This document shows positions 17,134 through 25,008 of a stretch of DNA of 64,000 nt, one piece after another (the first letter of the stretch is position 1; the number at the start of each line of letters is the position of its first letter). Both the position numbers and the translations under genes were made by a program. The notes beneath the pieces were generated by a model, which searched no databases, was not told the DNA's origin, and saw only the letters and a program-made list of their open reading frames with translations. This DNA is from Caulobacterales bacterium (GTDB lineage: Bacteria; Pseudomonadota; Alphaproteobacteria; Caulobacterales; Caulobacteraceae), in the NCBI GenBank assembly GCA_017302105.1, contig JAFLCS010000004.1, forward strand, positions 62,001 to 126,000, written 5' to 3'.

Positions 17134-18860
17134 TCGGTGTCAGAAGGATCCATAGCGGGTCGTCCGTCGGCGAACGCACGCCTGAGCCGAGCGCGGTCCT
17201 CATGATGCCGAGCACCGAATGTGCGGATGTACCCCGTCGCTAGCTGGATGTGAGCCCACGCCAACAACAGGACGATCAAGACCACGCTGATGCCCCACGC
17301 GACGGTTCCAATCACCGGTGCGTCGTGCCGATAGGCCATACGGGCCAGAAATTGGTGTTGAGGTGGGAAACCACGGCTTCCAACCAGGGCGAGCAGGGGT
17401 TTGGCGTCATCGAGACCTTCCGAACGGCGAACGCGCTCGGCGCGCATCAGCAGGGCCCAGGCCAGGTCGCCGGTGATTTCCTCGCGCCAGCCTTCGATGA
17501 ACTCCCGACTGTCCGACCCGAGATTGTGCACGGCGACCCCATCGGTGCGGAAAGCTTCGAACTGGCCGGTTTCCAGGAGGTTCCGCTGACGCCGGATCCA
17601 GAGCCAGCGGTCAATGATCGCCGCGTCATCCGTGCCCAGGGCGATCGGTGGAAACCAGGATTCGTCCTCGTCGTAACGGTTTTCAAAGTTTCGCCGGGTG
17701 CTCGTTTGGGCACCGAGAGGCCAGGGGTCGCCGTCGCTGTAGATGGACTGCGGTGCAACAACGGCGAGGGCCGCCAGCCGGGACCATGCCGCCTGATCCT
17801 GCGCCTCGGCAGGTGCTTCACCGCTGGCTTGCCTCATAAGATTCGAGGCGGCCCGAAAAAGTTCCTCGGGTGTTGCGAACTCGCCGGCCGTTGCGGCGGA
17901 TGCCGCCAGATTGGCCGACAGGGTGGGGTGGGCCGAGACATATCCCGGCGAATGTGCCAGGCGTTCACGCACGCGCTCAAAGCCTTCTGCGGCGCGCCCA
18001 TCGGCCATCCAGGCCGCCAGGCGGGCATTGTAGATCTCGGCGGAGCTGAATTCGAACAACGCCGCACTGTTGCCATCGCTCGCGCCTCGCAACTCGACAA
18101 ATGGTCCGGCCTGGTCGGAGGCGACAGAGCGGGCACCGGCCTCCAGGGCGGTGTTGAACGCCTGGTCTGCCTGAGAAGTTCGGCCGCCGGCGGCGAGGAT
18201 AGCGAGACCGCGTCCGTAGGACGCCACCATTTCGTATTGCGACAGCAGTCGAAGATCCTCGTCCGACGGGTTTTGTGCAGTGTTCCGGTGATCTTCAAAA
18301 TCGGCGAGAGCGGACTCGAATTCGGATTGGGCCTCCCCGGGGTCTCCGCTACAAAGATCGATCAGGCCCTGGTGATAGCTAAGAAAGCCCCGCTCCTGCG
18401 TGGACAGCTCGGTGACCTCCGCCAGCGCCGGTCGGGCGTCTGCAAGTGCGGCCGGCACCGTGCGCGCGCCTGCGAGCCGCTGGGTGCATTCGGGCAAGGC
18501 TTCGGCGAGGCTGTCCAGCACGCGCGCAAAGGCCAGGCGCTGCTCATCGCGCAGGCCGAAAAGGGCCGGGCTTGCACGCGGCGGCTGCGCCTGGGGGGGC
18601 GGGAAGCCGGAGGGCATCGGCTGCAAGAGCATTGGCAGGCGACGGATCATCTCCACCTCGGCTTGGGTGGAGGCCCTCAAGGCCTGGCGATCCGCCGCGT
18701 CCAGAGACACCGACGACTGCGGCGCGCCTTGCGGAGCCACGAATGCCGGCCAGAAGCATATGGTCGCCGCCATAACAATCACGACAATCCATGCCCCCCA
18801 CAGCATCCTGTATGATGAGGGCTGCAACGTCTTGAGGATGGAAGATCTGAACAGTTCCAT
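17130..18860 (-). CDS. Membrane-anchored protein with possible helical repeats
   Basis: A 576-residue protein of no family I recognise. It has a membrane helix near the N-terminus (~residues 21-43) and a second near the C-terminus (~520-545) followed by a short basic tail. The long region between is alpha-helical and alanine-rich, with TPR-like patches such as GFLSYHQGLIDLCSGDPGEA and YGRGLAILAAGGRTSQADQA. This topology puts the helical domain outside the cytoplasm, where it could scaffold partners of the synthase. It starts 12 bases after the GTPase gene and its stop overlaps the SEDS start (ATGA). Confidence 0.65.
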   Translation of the reverse strand: MELFRSSILKTLQPSSYRMLWGAWIVVIVMAATICFWPAFVAPQGAPQSSVSLDAADRQALRASTQAEVEMIRRLPMLLQPMPSGFPPPQAQPPRASPALFGLRDEQRLAFARVLDSLAEALPECTQRLAGARTVPAALADARPALAEVTELSTQERGFLSYHQGLIDLCSGDPGEAQSEFESALADFEDHRNTAQNPSDEDLRLLSQYEMVASYGRGLAILAAGGRTSQADQAFNTALEAGARSVASDQAGPFVELRGASDGNSAALFEFSSAEIYNARLAAWMADGRAAEGFERVRERLAHSPGYVSAHPTLSANLAASAATAGEFATPEELFRAASNLMRQASGEAPAEAQDQAAWSRLAALAVVAPQSIYSDGDPWPLGAQTSTRRNFENRYDEDESWFPPIALGTDDAAIIDRWLWIRRQRNLLETGQFEAFRTDGVAVHNLGSDSREFIEGWREEITGDLAWALLMRAERVRRSEGLDDAKPLLALVGSRGFPPQHQFLARMAYRHDAPVIGTVAWGISVVLIVLLLAWAHIQLATGYIRTFGARHHEDRARLRRAFADGRPAMDPSDTE

Positions 18861-18872
18861 GCGCCATCGCCC

Positions 18873-20660
18873 CTAGGGTCTGTTCCACTCGCGAGCGAAG
18901 GACGGGTCCAGGTGCCGCCGGAGCCAAAGGGCGACCCGAGGCGATTCCAGAAACCGCGCCCAAACCGGTCGGCGGCAACTGGAGATGGCCGGCAACAACC
19001 AGCCGCGAAAGAAGCTAGTCACGCCCGCACTCGGTCGTTCGTTGCGGAATGTCCGCGTGAAGGTGCGGTTCTCCTGGGCCGTCAGGAAATCGGTTGTAAA
19101 GGCGGCGAACCGGCTCGACAGATGAGAGAAATACTCCTTGCCGACGCCAAGGCTCAGCATCATCCGCGCGGGGTCCTCATCAAAGGTGTCGAACATATCA
19201 ACATGGTCACGCGGCAGGCGACGGGCGAACTCATCCGCACGCGATAGCAGAAGTGCTCCCGGGATTCCCAGGCGGCCGGCGGAGCGACGCTGATCCATGA
19301 TTTCGCGCAAATTCAACGCTCCGACCATATCCACCGCCGCGCGCGCGGCCTCGCGTCGCGCACGCTTTCGCGCGTCTCCCAACAAAGGGCGTCGTGGCAT
19401 CCGCTTTTCCACCTCTTTGCGCAGGAGCGCGACGGCGATGGTCATCGGGTCGAGCGAGTGGATGAACATGTCCATCTGGTCACGCCTCTCGCGCCGATCA
19501 TGCGACTTCAGGTCGGGATCGTCGTCGCCATCCTTCACAAAGGCCTCGGGCATCAGCACGTGATAGGCTGGTGCCAGAAACACGATCGCATCCGCAAAGG
19601 CGAAGATCGTATAGACGAGGCTGAAAAAGCGGTTCTCGTCCGGATTCCGAAAGCCGTCCTTCAGCAGCTTGCCGAACCAGTCGCCAGGAATGTCGTAGAG
19701 GTCGAAGTCTTCCGCCGATGAGGTGCCCGGATTTCGCGAGAAGGTGTAGAGCAGCACGTCCTTCGTCCGCGACACGCCCTGCGCGCCCTGCGGTGCCAGA
19801 GCCTTGGATTCCGCAACCGTGTAGTCGCGCCGCGTGCTGTATTTGAGACGGCGAACCAGGAAGCTCTTTCCTGTGGTCGCAAGACCGACAAGAAGCACCA
19901 CCCGTCGGCGCTGTTGCTCAGCGCTTAGGCACTGCTCGATGATTTCATCAATCGACTTGACAGCGGCGGGTTCGTCATCGGCCTCGGGTTCCTCGGCCTC
20001 GTGGTCGTCAGGGACCTCCGGATCCTGCGCCTCGACCGGTTCCGGGGGGGCCTCGTCTGCGGGTGCAGGTTCGGCGTCCGCGGCGGCGATCCCAACCATG
20101 GCGACATCTTCGGCGAATTCGACAACCGGATCCGGCTCGGGCGGCTCAGGCTGGACCTGAGCCGGCGGCATTGACGGTGCCCGCTGAGCCCTCGCATCTG
20201 CGGGTGCATCATCGTCGGTGACCAGCGCGCTGAGCGTCTCCACAGCCATCCGACTGACCAGGCGTTGGCGACGCAGCTCAGCTCGGACATCGGGCACGTC
20301 GAGTCCACGCGCGCGCAGCAATGGCACGACCTCAGCGATGTAGTCTGTGAACAGGTCCGCCGCGGCCTGCCGATCCTGGCTCAACAGTTCTTCTGCGCCG
20401 AGCCGGGTCGCATCAAAGAGCCTGTCGGCCCAGGCCTGATCTTCGTCTCGCGGGCCGGTTGGAGACCCCGTCAGGTTCTCACGCGCCAGTTGGCCCAGGA
20501 ATCGCGGGTCCCGGTCCTCGACCAGCGCCTGGCGAACACTCTCGTAAAAGGCCTGAGACTGCTCGTTCGGCGAGGACGTCCGGGCGTTCGTCGTCCTTGC
20601 GGCTGGCGCGGATTTGCGGGTCGTCCTGCGGGTTTTCCGAGGTTTGGCTTTGTCGGTCAC
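18873..20660 (-). CDS. P-loop GTPase-like protein of the SEDS/PBP operon
   Basis: A 595-residue soluble protein. Residues 1-30 are very basic and Ser/Thr-rich, ~35-150 helical, and ~152-232 an acidic, proline-rich low-complexity linker. A P-loop domain follows: Walker A GLATTGKS at 259-266 and a DxxG-type switch LYDIPGDWF with D323 and G326. A LLLSRADEF further on could stand in for the NKxD specificity motif. The arrangement resembles TRAFAC-type GTPases, though nucleotide preference is not proven. GTG start, overlapping the upstream stop (GTGA). It is probably the regulatory NTPase for the membrane partners encoded downstream. Confidence 0.75.
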   Translation of the reverse strand: MTDKAKPRKTRRTTRKSAPAARTTNARTSSPNEQSQAFYESVRQALVEDRDPRFLGQLARENLTGSPTGPRDEDQAWADRLFDATRLGAEELLSQDRQAAADLFTDYIAEVVPLLRARGLDVPDVRAELRRQRLVSRMAVETLSALVTDDDAPADARAQRAPSMPPAQVQPEPPEPDPVVEFAEDVAMVGIAAADAEPAPADEAPPEPVEAQDPEVPDDHEAEEPEADDEPAAVKSIDEIIEQCLSAEQQRRRVVLLVGLATTGKSFLVRRLKYSTRRDYTVAESKALAPQGAQGVSRTKDVLLYTFSRNPGTSSAEDFDLYDIPGDWFGKLLKDGFRNPDENRFFSLVYTIFAFADAIVFLAPAYHVLMPEAFVKDGDDDPDLKSHDRRERRDQMDMFIHSLDPMTIAVALLRKEVEKRMPRRPLLGDARKRARREAARAAVDMVGALNLREIMDQRRSAGRLGIPGALLLSRADEFARRLPRDHVDMFDTFDEDPARMMLSLGVGKEYFSHLSSRFAAFTTDFLTAQENRTFTRTFRNERPSAGVTSFFRGWLLPAISSCRRPVWARFLESPRVALWLRRHLDPSFAREWNRP

Positions 20661-22333
20661 CGGGCAAACCTCCTTTGATCGCGTTCGATGTTGGCCCCGG
20701 CACCGAGCAGCTTCATGGCGATAACCAGGGCGCGCGGATTCGCCGGATCCCTGCGACGGGAAGACAGGCGCGTTCTGGCGCGTCTGGCCGCAATGGCGGC
20801 GAACAGGCTCCTGCGGGCATGCCGGGGCGCGGCACCTATGATGGCGAGAGCGCTAACCGGACCGTTGCGGTCAATGAACTGCGCCAAGCCTTCTTCGGCG
20901 ACCTCCCTGTGAGCCGGAAAACTCCACGCCCCGGCAGTCCACTCGACTAGCACCTCATCCAGTCGGTCCTGGCTGGTTGCGCGCTCTGAATCGGAAAGCG
21001 CCAAGAACAGCAGGCCGCTCCAGTTCACGTCGGTCGGTGGCGCCGCACGAATGGCGTCTATCAGCGGGTCCAGCAGATCGTGCTCTCCCGGCGGCATATC
21101 GAACAAGGCCGGCGCGAGCGTCGCCAACTGGTTGTCCGACAATTGGTGAATGACGCCGTGATTGATTGCCAGCCTGGCCACCGCGTGTGCCGGATTGACG
21201 CCCGCCATTGCAGCGTCCATCCGTGGGAGCACTGACTGCAGATAATAGTCGAGGATACCCAGCCGAGCGGGGCCAGTCAGCCGTCCTAGCGCCACGTCGA
21301 GAACCTTCGGCAGAAAACCCTGGAACACGCGCTGCTGACCCGGCGTCGGCTGATCGCCGTCCGTGGCGAAGTCACGAAGTTGATCCAGCGGCGAGAAGAT
21401 CGACTGCTGGAAGGCGGCTTCGAAACTGCGGAAGAGTGTGGTCGCGACCTCATCGGCCTGCTCGTCGAGCTCGTCCAGAACTTCGGTCACAGGCCGAATT
21501 CCGGTCTGCATCTGGCGCACGATCAACCAGCTAGGCGACGGCTCCGGAAGGGTTTCGGCCTCCGGAGTCCGGCCTAAACGGATCTCGACGCGGCCCGGCC
21601 CGACGGGATCCGACCGTCCCACCCTGACATCGATCGTCGGCCCCTCATTCTTCGACGGTTCGGCACTGTCGATATCGCCCCAGGTGCAATAGCTCAGGTC
21701 AGCGCACCAATGTCCCAACTGGCTCCAGACCCCGAACAGGGCGCCTTCCGGGGTCAGGGGCTGCTGGTCATCGGACGCGGGCGCTTCGAGCACGAGGTCC
21801 GCCAGGCGCGCGCGCGGGGCGGCGGCGTCCTCGCTCAGCGCATAGGCCGCGCGCTCGAAACCCTCAAGATAAGGATCGAGGCTGGTGTTCCACGACGGCC
21901 CAAGGCCCAGGGTTCGTGGGGACGTCTGCTCTCCGACCTCAGGCAGTCTTGCCTCAGGCAGCGCGGTGCTCCACAGCCGGTGGGTCTGCCAGCCGATCCG
22001 ATCCAGATCGTCGGTCGCAATCACCGCCACCCAGAGAACGATCACCGCGCCCATGCTGGCAATCCCCAGATGGGTCACTCTCATCAGGCCCCAGTGCGCG
22101 GCCTGGCCGGCGGCGTCGTGGTCGAGCGGCAGGAAAGCGAAGTAAGGGGCTGTTCGCCGTCGGGACCCCCGCCAGGCCTTGTAAAAAAACTGCTCGATCG
22201 CGGCGCGGGCCTCACTGGACAGCGGCTCGTCGCGGGGGCTCGCGAGCAAGCGCACGTCCGACCCGTTCGAAAGCGTGCCGAAGGCGGCCAAACGAACTGG
22301 GAAACGGGCCTCGCGAGCCGTGGCCTGCACCAT
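20657..22333 (-). CDS. Unrecognised membrane protein preceding the GTPase gene
   Basis: A 558-residue protein. The first ~80 residues form a cytoplasmic domain (RFPVRLAAFGTLSNGSDVRL, then EARAAIEQFFYKAWRG) faintly like the N-terminal domains of GTPase-associated proteins in some bacterial conflict systems; this is only a resemblance by eye. One membrane helix follows (LGIASMGAVIVLWVAVIA). The remaining ~440 residues are mostly helical and probably extracytoplasmic. I start at the ATG at 22333, which overlaps the previous stop (TGATG) and has GGAGG 10 bases upstream; an ATG at 22357 in frame is possible. Confidence 0.62.
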   Translation of the reverse strand: MVQATAREARFPVRLAAFGTLSNGSDVRLLASPRDEPLSSEARAAIEQFFYKAWRGSRRRTAPYFAFLPLDHDAAGQAAHWGLMRVTHLGIASMGAVIVLWVAVIATDDLDRIGWQTHRLWSTALPEARLPEVGEQTSPRTLGLGPSWNTSLDPYLEGFERAAYALSEDAAAPRARLADLVLEAPASDDQQPLTPEGALFGVWSQLGHWCADLSYCTWGDIDSAEPSKNEGPTIDVRVGRSDPVGPGRVEIRLGRTPEAETLPEPSPSWLIVRQMQTGIRPVTEVLDELDEQADEVATTLFRSFEAAFQQSIFSPLDQLRDFATDGDQPTPGQQRVFQGFLPKVLDVALGRLTGPARLGILDYYLQSVLPRMDAAMAGVNPAHAVARLAINHGVIHQLSDNQLATLAPALFDMPPGEHDLLDPLIDAIRAAPPTDVNWSGLLFLALSDSERATSQDRLDEVLVEWTAGAWSFPAHREVAEEGLAQFIDRNGPVSALAIIGAAPRHARRSLFAAIAARRARTRLSSRRRDPANPRALVIAMKLLGAGANIERDQRRFAR

Positions 22334-23163
22334 CAGGTCGGGTCCTCCAGCAGGCACGCCAGATCCGAGGCGCGCGTCGGTATCTGACTGTCCGCATCAG
22401 ACTGGGAGACGACTGGACATCGGGATTGCGCGAGCGCCTGACTGACTACACCTGCGACCCGGGCGCGTGCGGCTGCATCATTCGCAAGCGCGACCGAACG
22501 CGCTTCCCAGGACGGGCAAACGGCGTCGGCGTTATCATTGCCGCAGAGAATCCGGCGCGCGGCGACGCGGTCTTCGGCCGGCCAGGTCTCCACGGTAGCC
22601 AACACGGTATCCCATCGGGTGGTCGCGTCGTTGGGGATCTCAACCACCGGCGCGCCCTCGGCGACGGCAGGTTCTGCCGCCATTCGAGGATTGATGACGA
22701 TGAAGACGACGGCCACGGTCAGGGCCACTGCAAGGATGGCCGCAAGCCCCCAGGGGACCCAGCGCGGCAGGTCATCAAACGCCCAGGACCTGTACGGCGA
22801 TTCCTCATCATAGGTCCGGCCGCCTGTTTCAGGCGCTTCCGCGCCCTCGGACCCATCCGGCTCGATAGACCACACAGGGGGCGGTCGCGAGGACTGCAAT
22901 CTGCGCACGTCGTGATCGAGCCGTTCGAGCCGCCGCGAGAGCTGGTCGAGGAATCTCCTGTCGTCGGGGTTGAGGGCGCTGACGGGCCGGGCTTTGTCAC
23001 TGATGTGAGAGGCCAGTCGGTCGCCAACCTGGCGCAAGACATCCGACTTGCCGCCGTCGGCATTCAACAACTGCAGGACAAATCGCCCGACTTCCGTGCG
23101 CAGGGCCTCCATTTCCTCGTCGAATGGATCACGTCGCTGATCGGCCATTGTCGCCCACCCCAT
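22333..23163 (-). CDS. Coiled-coil, single-pass membrane protein; first gene of the operon
   Basis: A 276-residue protein of unknown family. Residues ~15-95 are charged and heptad-like (LRTEVGRFVLQLLN, then RRFLDQLSRRLERLDHDVRRL), suggesting a cytoplasmic coiled coil. A membrane helix WGLAAILAVALTVAVVFIVI lies at ~139-158, followed by an extracytoplasmic domain with four cysteines (near ILCGNDN, AVCPSWE, SRCPVV and LACLLE). Start at 23163 or the in-frame ATG at 23148. Its stop overlaps the next gene, so all seven genes down to 11131 look like one transcript. The promoter should lie in 23164-23260, but I cannot pick a clear one. Confidence 0.62.
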   Translation of the reverse strand: MGWATMADQRRDPFDEEMEALRTEVGRFVLQLLNADGGKSDVLRQVGDRLASHISDKARPVSALNPDDRRFLDQLSRRLERLDHDVRRLQSSRPPPVWSIEPDGSEGAEAPETGGRTYDEESPYRSWAFDDLPRWVPWGLAAILAVALTVAVVFIVINPRMAAEPAVAEGAPVVEIPNDATTRWDTVLATVETWPAEDRVAARRILCGNDNADAVCPSWEARSVALANDAAARARVAGVVSQALAQSRCPVVSQSDADSQIPTRASDLACLLEDPT

Positions 23164-23207
23164 GCCGCGCCCTTGGGGGAAAGCCCGGATCGGGTCCGGC
23201 TACCCTC

Positions 23208-23438
23208 CTAGCCACGGTACATTACCGGGACCTGCCCAACGGCTGTCAACCATCTCGAGCAGACGGCCGCGCCGGGATCGGCCAGCCCCTTCCCCAGATC
23301 GTTGCACACATGGGCATACAGATTGAGATCATCCTCATAGCCGATCGGATCGGTCTGCAGGAACCGACCGAGCGGTTCATTGAGCCACGGCACCGCTAAC
23401 GGCGCTTGAGGCGCTCGGCAGCCGGTTCTCATCGCCAT
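23208..23438 (-). pseudogene. Remnant of an Rhs/YD-repeat protein (core C-terminal motif)
   Basis: On the minus strand, residues encoded at about 23298-23366 read RFLQTDPIGYEDDLNLYAHV, which is the near-invariant end of Rhs/YD-repeat cores just before the variable toxin domain. Nothing else of the ~1000+ residue protein is present: the sequence before it is not YD-like and the frame stops about 30 codons after. No start or ribosome site is convincing. The rest of 23164-23695 holds no gene I can support. Confidence 0.75.
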
Positions 23439-23695
23439 TGGTGAGGGGGAGCGACCTGTCCGAGGTCAGATTGCCGCGCGCAACATGGGTGACGGCCGCC
23501 CCTTCAGATCGAACCTATAACCAGGGAGGCTCAATGGCGCTCAGGCAGGCGAAGACTCGCTGGAAGAAACGGCCCGAAAACGGGCGATGTTCGTGACAGG
23601 AAGCATGAGCTCAATGGGAAAGTTTCCGAAGTCCCGCAGTTCTTCAGCGGGTTAGCCTGGACGGAACTTCACAGAGACAGTTTATTGGAGAGGGC

Positions 23696-23785
23696 TGGCG
23701 GACAGAGAGGGATTCGAACCCTCGGTAGGCTTTCACCTACACACGCTTTCCAAGCGTGCGCGATCGACCACTCCGCCACCTGTCC
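23696..23785 (-). tRNA. tRNA-Ser (GGA anticodon)
   Basis: The 90-base minus-strand sequence folds as a class II tRNA. The acceptor stem starts GGACAGG, the anticodon arm reads GCTTGGAAAGC giving GGA, a long variable arm (GTAGGTGAAAGCCTAC) is typical of serine tRNAs, the T arm has GGTTCGAATCC, and CCA is encoded. Its 3' end faces the accessory region on the left, the usual geometry for tRNA-targeted integration. Confidence 0.95.
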
Positions 23786-23955
23786 GGTCACCAGTAGGGC
23801 ACCTGATGGGTGGTGCCGACGAGCGAGAGGGGCGTCTAGCTCAGCGCGGCCTTCGGGGCAAGCGGTTGCAGGTGCATTTGGCGGGCTCAACTTGCTGTCG
23901 AAAGGGGATGAAAACGCGCCGACCTGCGCCCATATTCGGTGCCTAGGAGATGACC

Positions 23956-24576
23956 ATGCCCCAAGACGCCCTGCCCGGCCGCCCCGATCCGATCGCCACC
24001 GACGAGGTTCACTTCGTGTCCGGTCGCCCGTTGAAGGGGCCGCACCCCGAGGGGTTTGAGAGCGCTGTCTTCGCCATGGGCTGTTTCTGGGGCGTCGAGC
24101 GCATCTTCTGGAAGCTGCCGGGCGTGTGGGTCACCTCGGTCGGCTATGCCGGGGGCGCGACCCCCAATCCGACCTATCGCGAGGTCTGTTCGGGGGCCAC
24201 CGGCCACGCCGAGGTGGTCGAGGTCGTCTTTGACCCAGCCCAGATTTCCTACGCCGACCTGCTCAAGGCCTTCTGGGAAAACCACGATCCGACCCAGGGG
24301 ATGCGCCAGGGCAATGACGTCGGCACCCAGTATCGCTCGGCCATCTATTGCACCGATGAGGCCCAGCGCGCCGCCGCCGAGGCCAGCCGCGACGCCTATC
24401 AGGCGGCGCTGAGCGCCAAGGGCCTGGGTCGCATCACCACCGAGATCGCGCCGCGCCCGCCCTATTATTTCGCCGAGGGCTATCATCAGGGCTATCTGGC
24501 CAAGAACCCCGATGGCTACTGCGGCATCGGCGGCACCGGGGTGGAATGCCCCGCCGGCGTCGGCGTGGAGGCCTGA
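23956..24576 (+). CDS. msrA: Peptide methionine sulfoxide reductase MsrA
   Basis: Reduces methionine-S-sulfoxide in proteins. The catalytic motif GCFWGVER is preceded by VFAMG, and [28 protein letters not shown] and [10 protein letters not shown] follow as in the family. AGGAG at 23945-23949 directly abuts an in-frame ATG at 23950, too close to act, whereas the second ATG at 23956 has a proper 6-base gap; I therefore start there (206 residues). Three bases separate it from the next gene. Confidence 0.95.
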   Translation: MPQDALPGRPDPIATDEVHFVSGRPLKGPHPEGFESAVFAMGCFWGVERIFWKLPGVWVTSVGYAGGATPNPTYREVCSGATGHAEVVEVVFDPAQISYADLLKAFWENHDPTQGMRQGNDVGTQYRSAIYCTDEAQRAAAEASRDAYQAALSAKGLGRITTEIAPRPPYYFAEGYHQGYLAKNPDGYCGIGGTGVECPAGVGVEA

Positions 24577-24579
24577 AGC

Positions 24580-24924
24580 GTGGACCGCGACGGCGTCAAA
24601 TCGGTCTGTCTGGCCTTGCCGGGGGTGACCCTGGATCACCCCTGGGACCCGGACCACGACGCCTACAAGATCGGCGGCAAGATGTTCGCCGTCATCGGCT
24701 CGATGGGCGGGCTCAGCTTCAAGGTCTCAGACATCGCCTATGAGGTGCTGACCGAGAGCGGTCGGGCCCGGCCTGCGCCCTATATGGCCCGCGCCAGATG
24801 GGTGAATCTTGAGGATCCGTCCGACTGGCCCGACGACGACCTGGCCGAACATCTGAAGATCGCCCACGGCCTGATCGCCGCCAGACTGACCAAGAAGGCG
24901 CGGCGTGAGCTGGGTCTGACGTGA
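24580..24924 (+). CDS. MmcQ/YjbR-family protein
   Basis: A 114-residue protein of the small MmcQ/YjbR (CyaY-like fold, DNA-binding-like) family. Visible features are CLALPGVTLDHPWDPDHDAYKIGGKMFA at the N-terminus (residues 10-37), FKVSDIAYEVLTE in the middle and the WVNLEDPSDWPDDDLAEHL helix with LIAARLTKKARRELGL at the end. It begins with GTG three bases after msrA and is probably co-transcribed. Its cellular role is not established. Confidence 0.8.
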   Translation: MDRDGVKSVCLALPGVTLDHPWDPDHDAYKIGGKMFAVIGSMGGLSFKVSDIAYEVLTESGRARPAPYMARARWVNLEDPSDWPDDDLAEHLKIAHGLIAARLTKKARRELGLT

Positions 24925-25008
24925 CGTCCCCAATGGGTGAGTAAACCGTAATGACGAATTCGCCGCAGCCTGCGATAGGCTCCGGGCGTTTCGTTGCGGA
25001 GTTCTTTC

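Noticed and set aside
16096-18815. Plus-strand frames (151 and 521 codons) opposite the SEDS operon
   Set aside because: No motif, no ribosome site, and the opposite strand encodes coupled genes with catalytic motifs.
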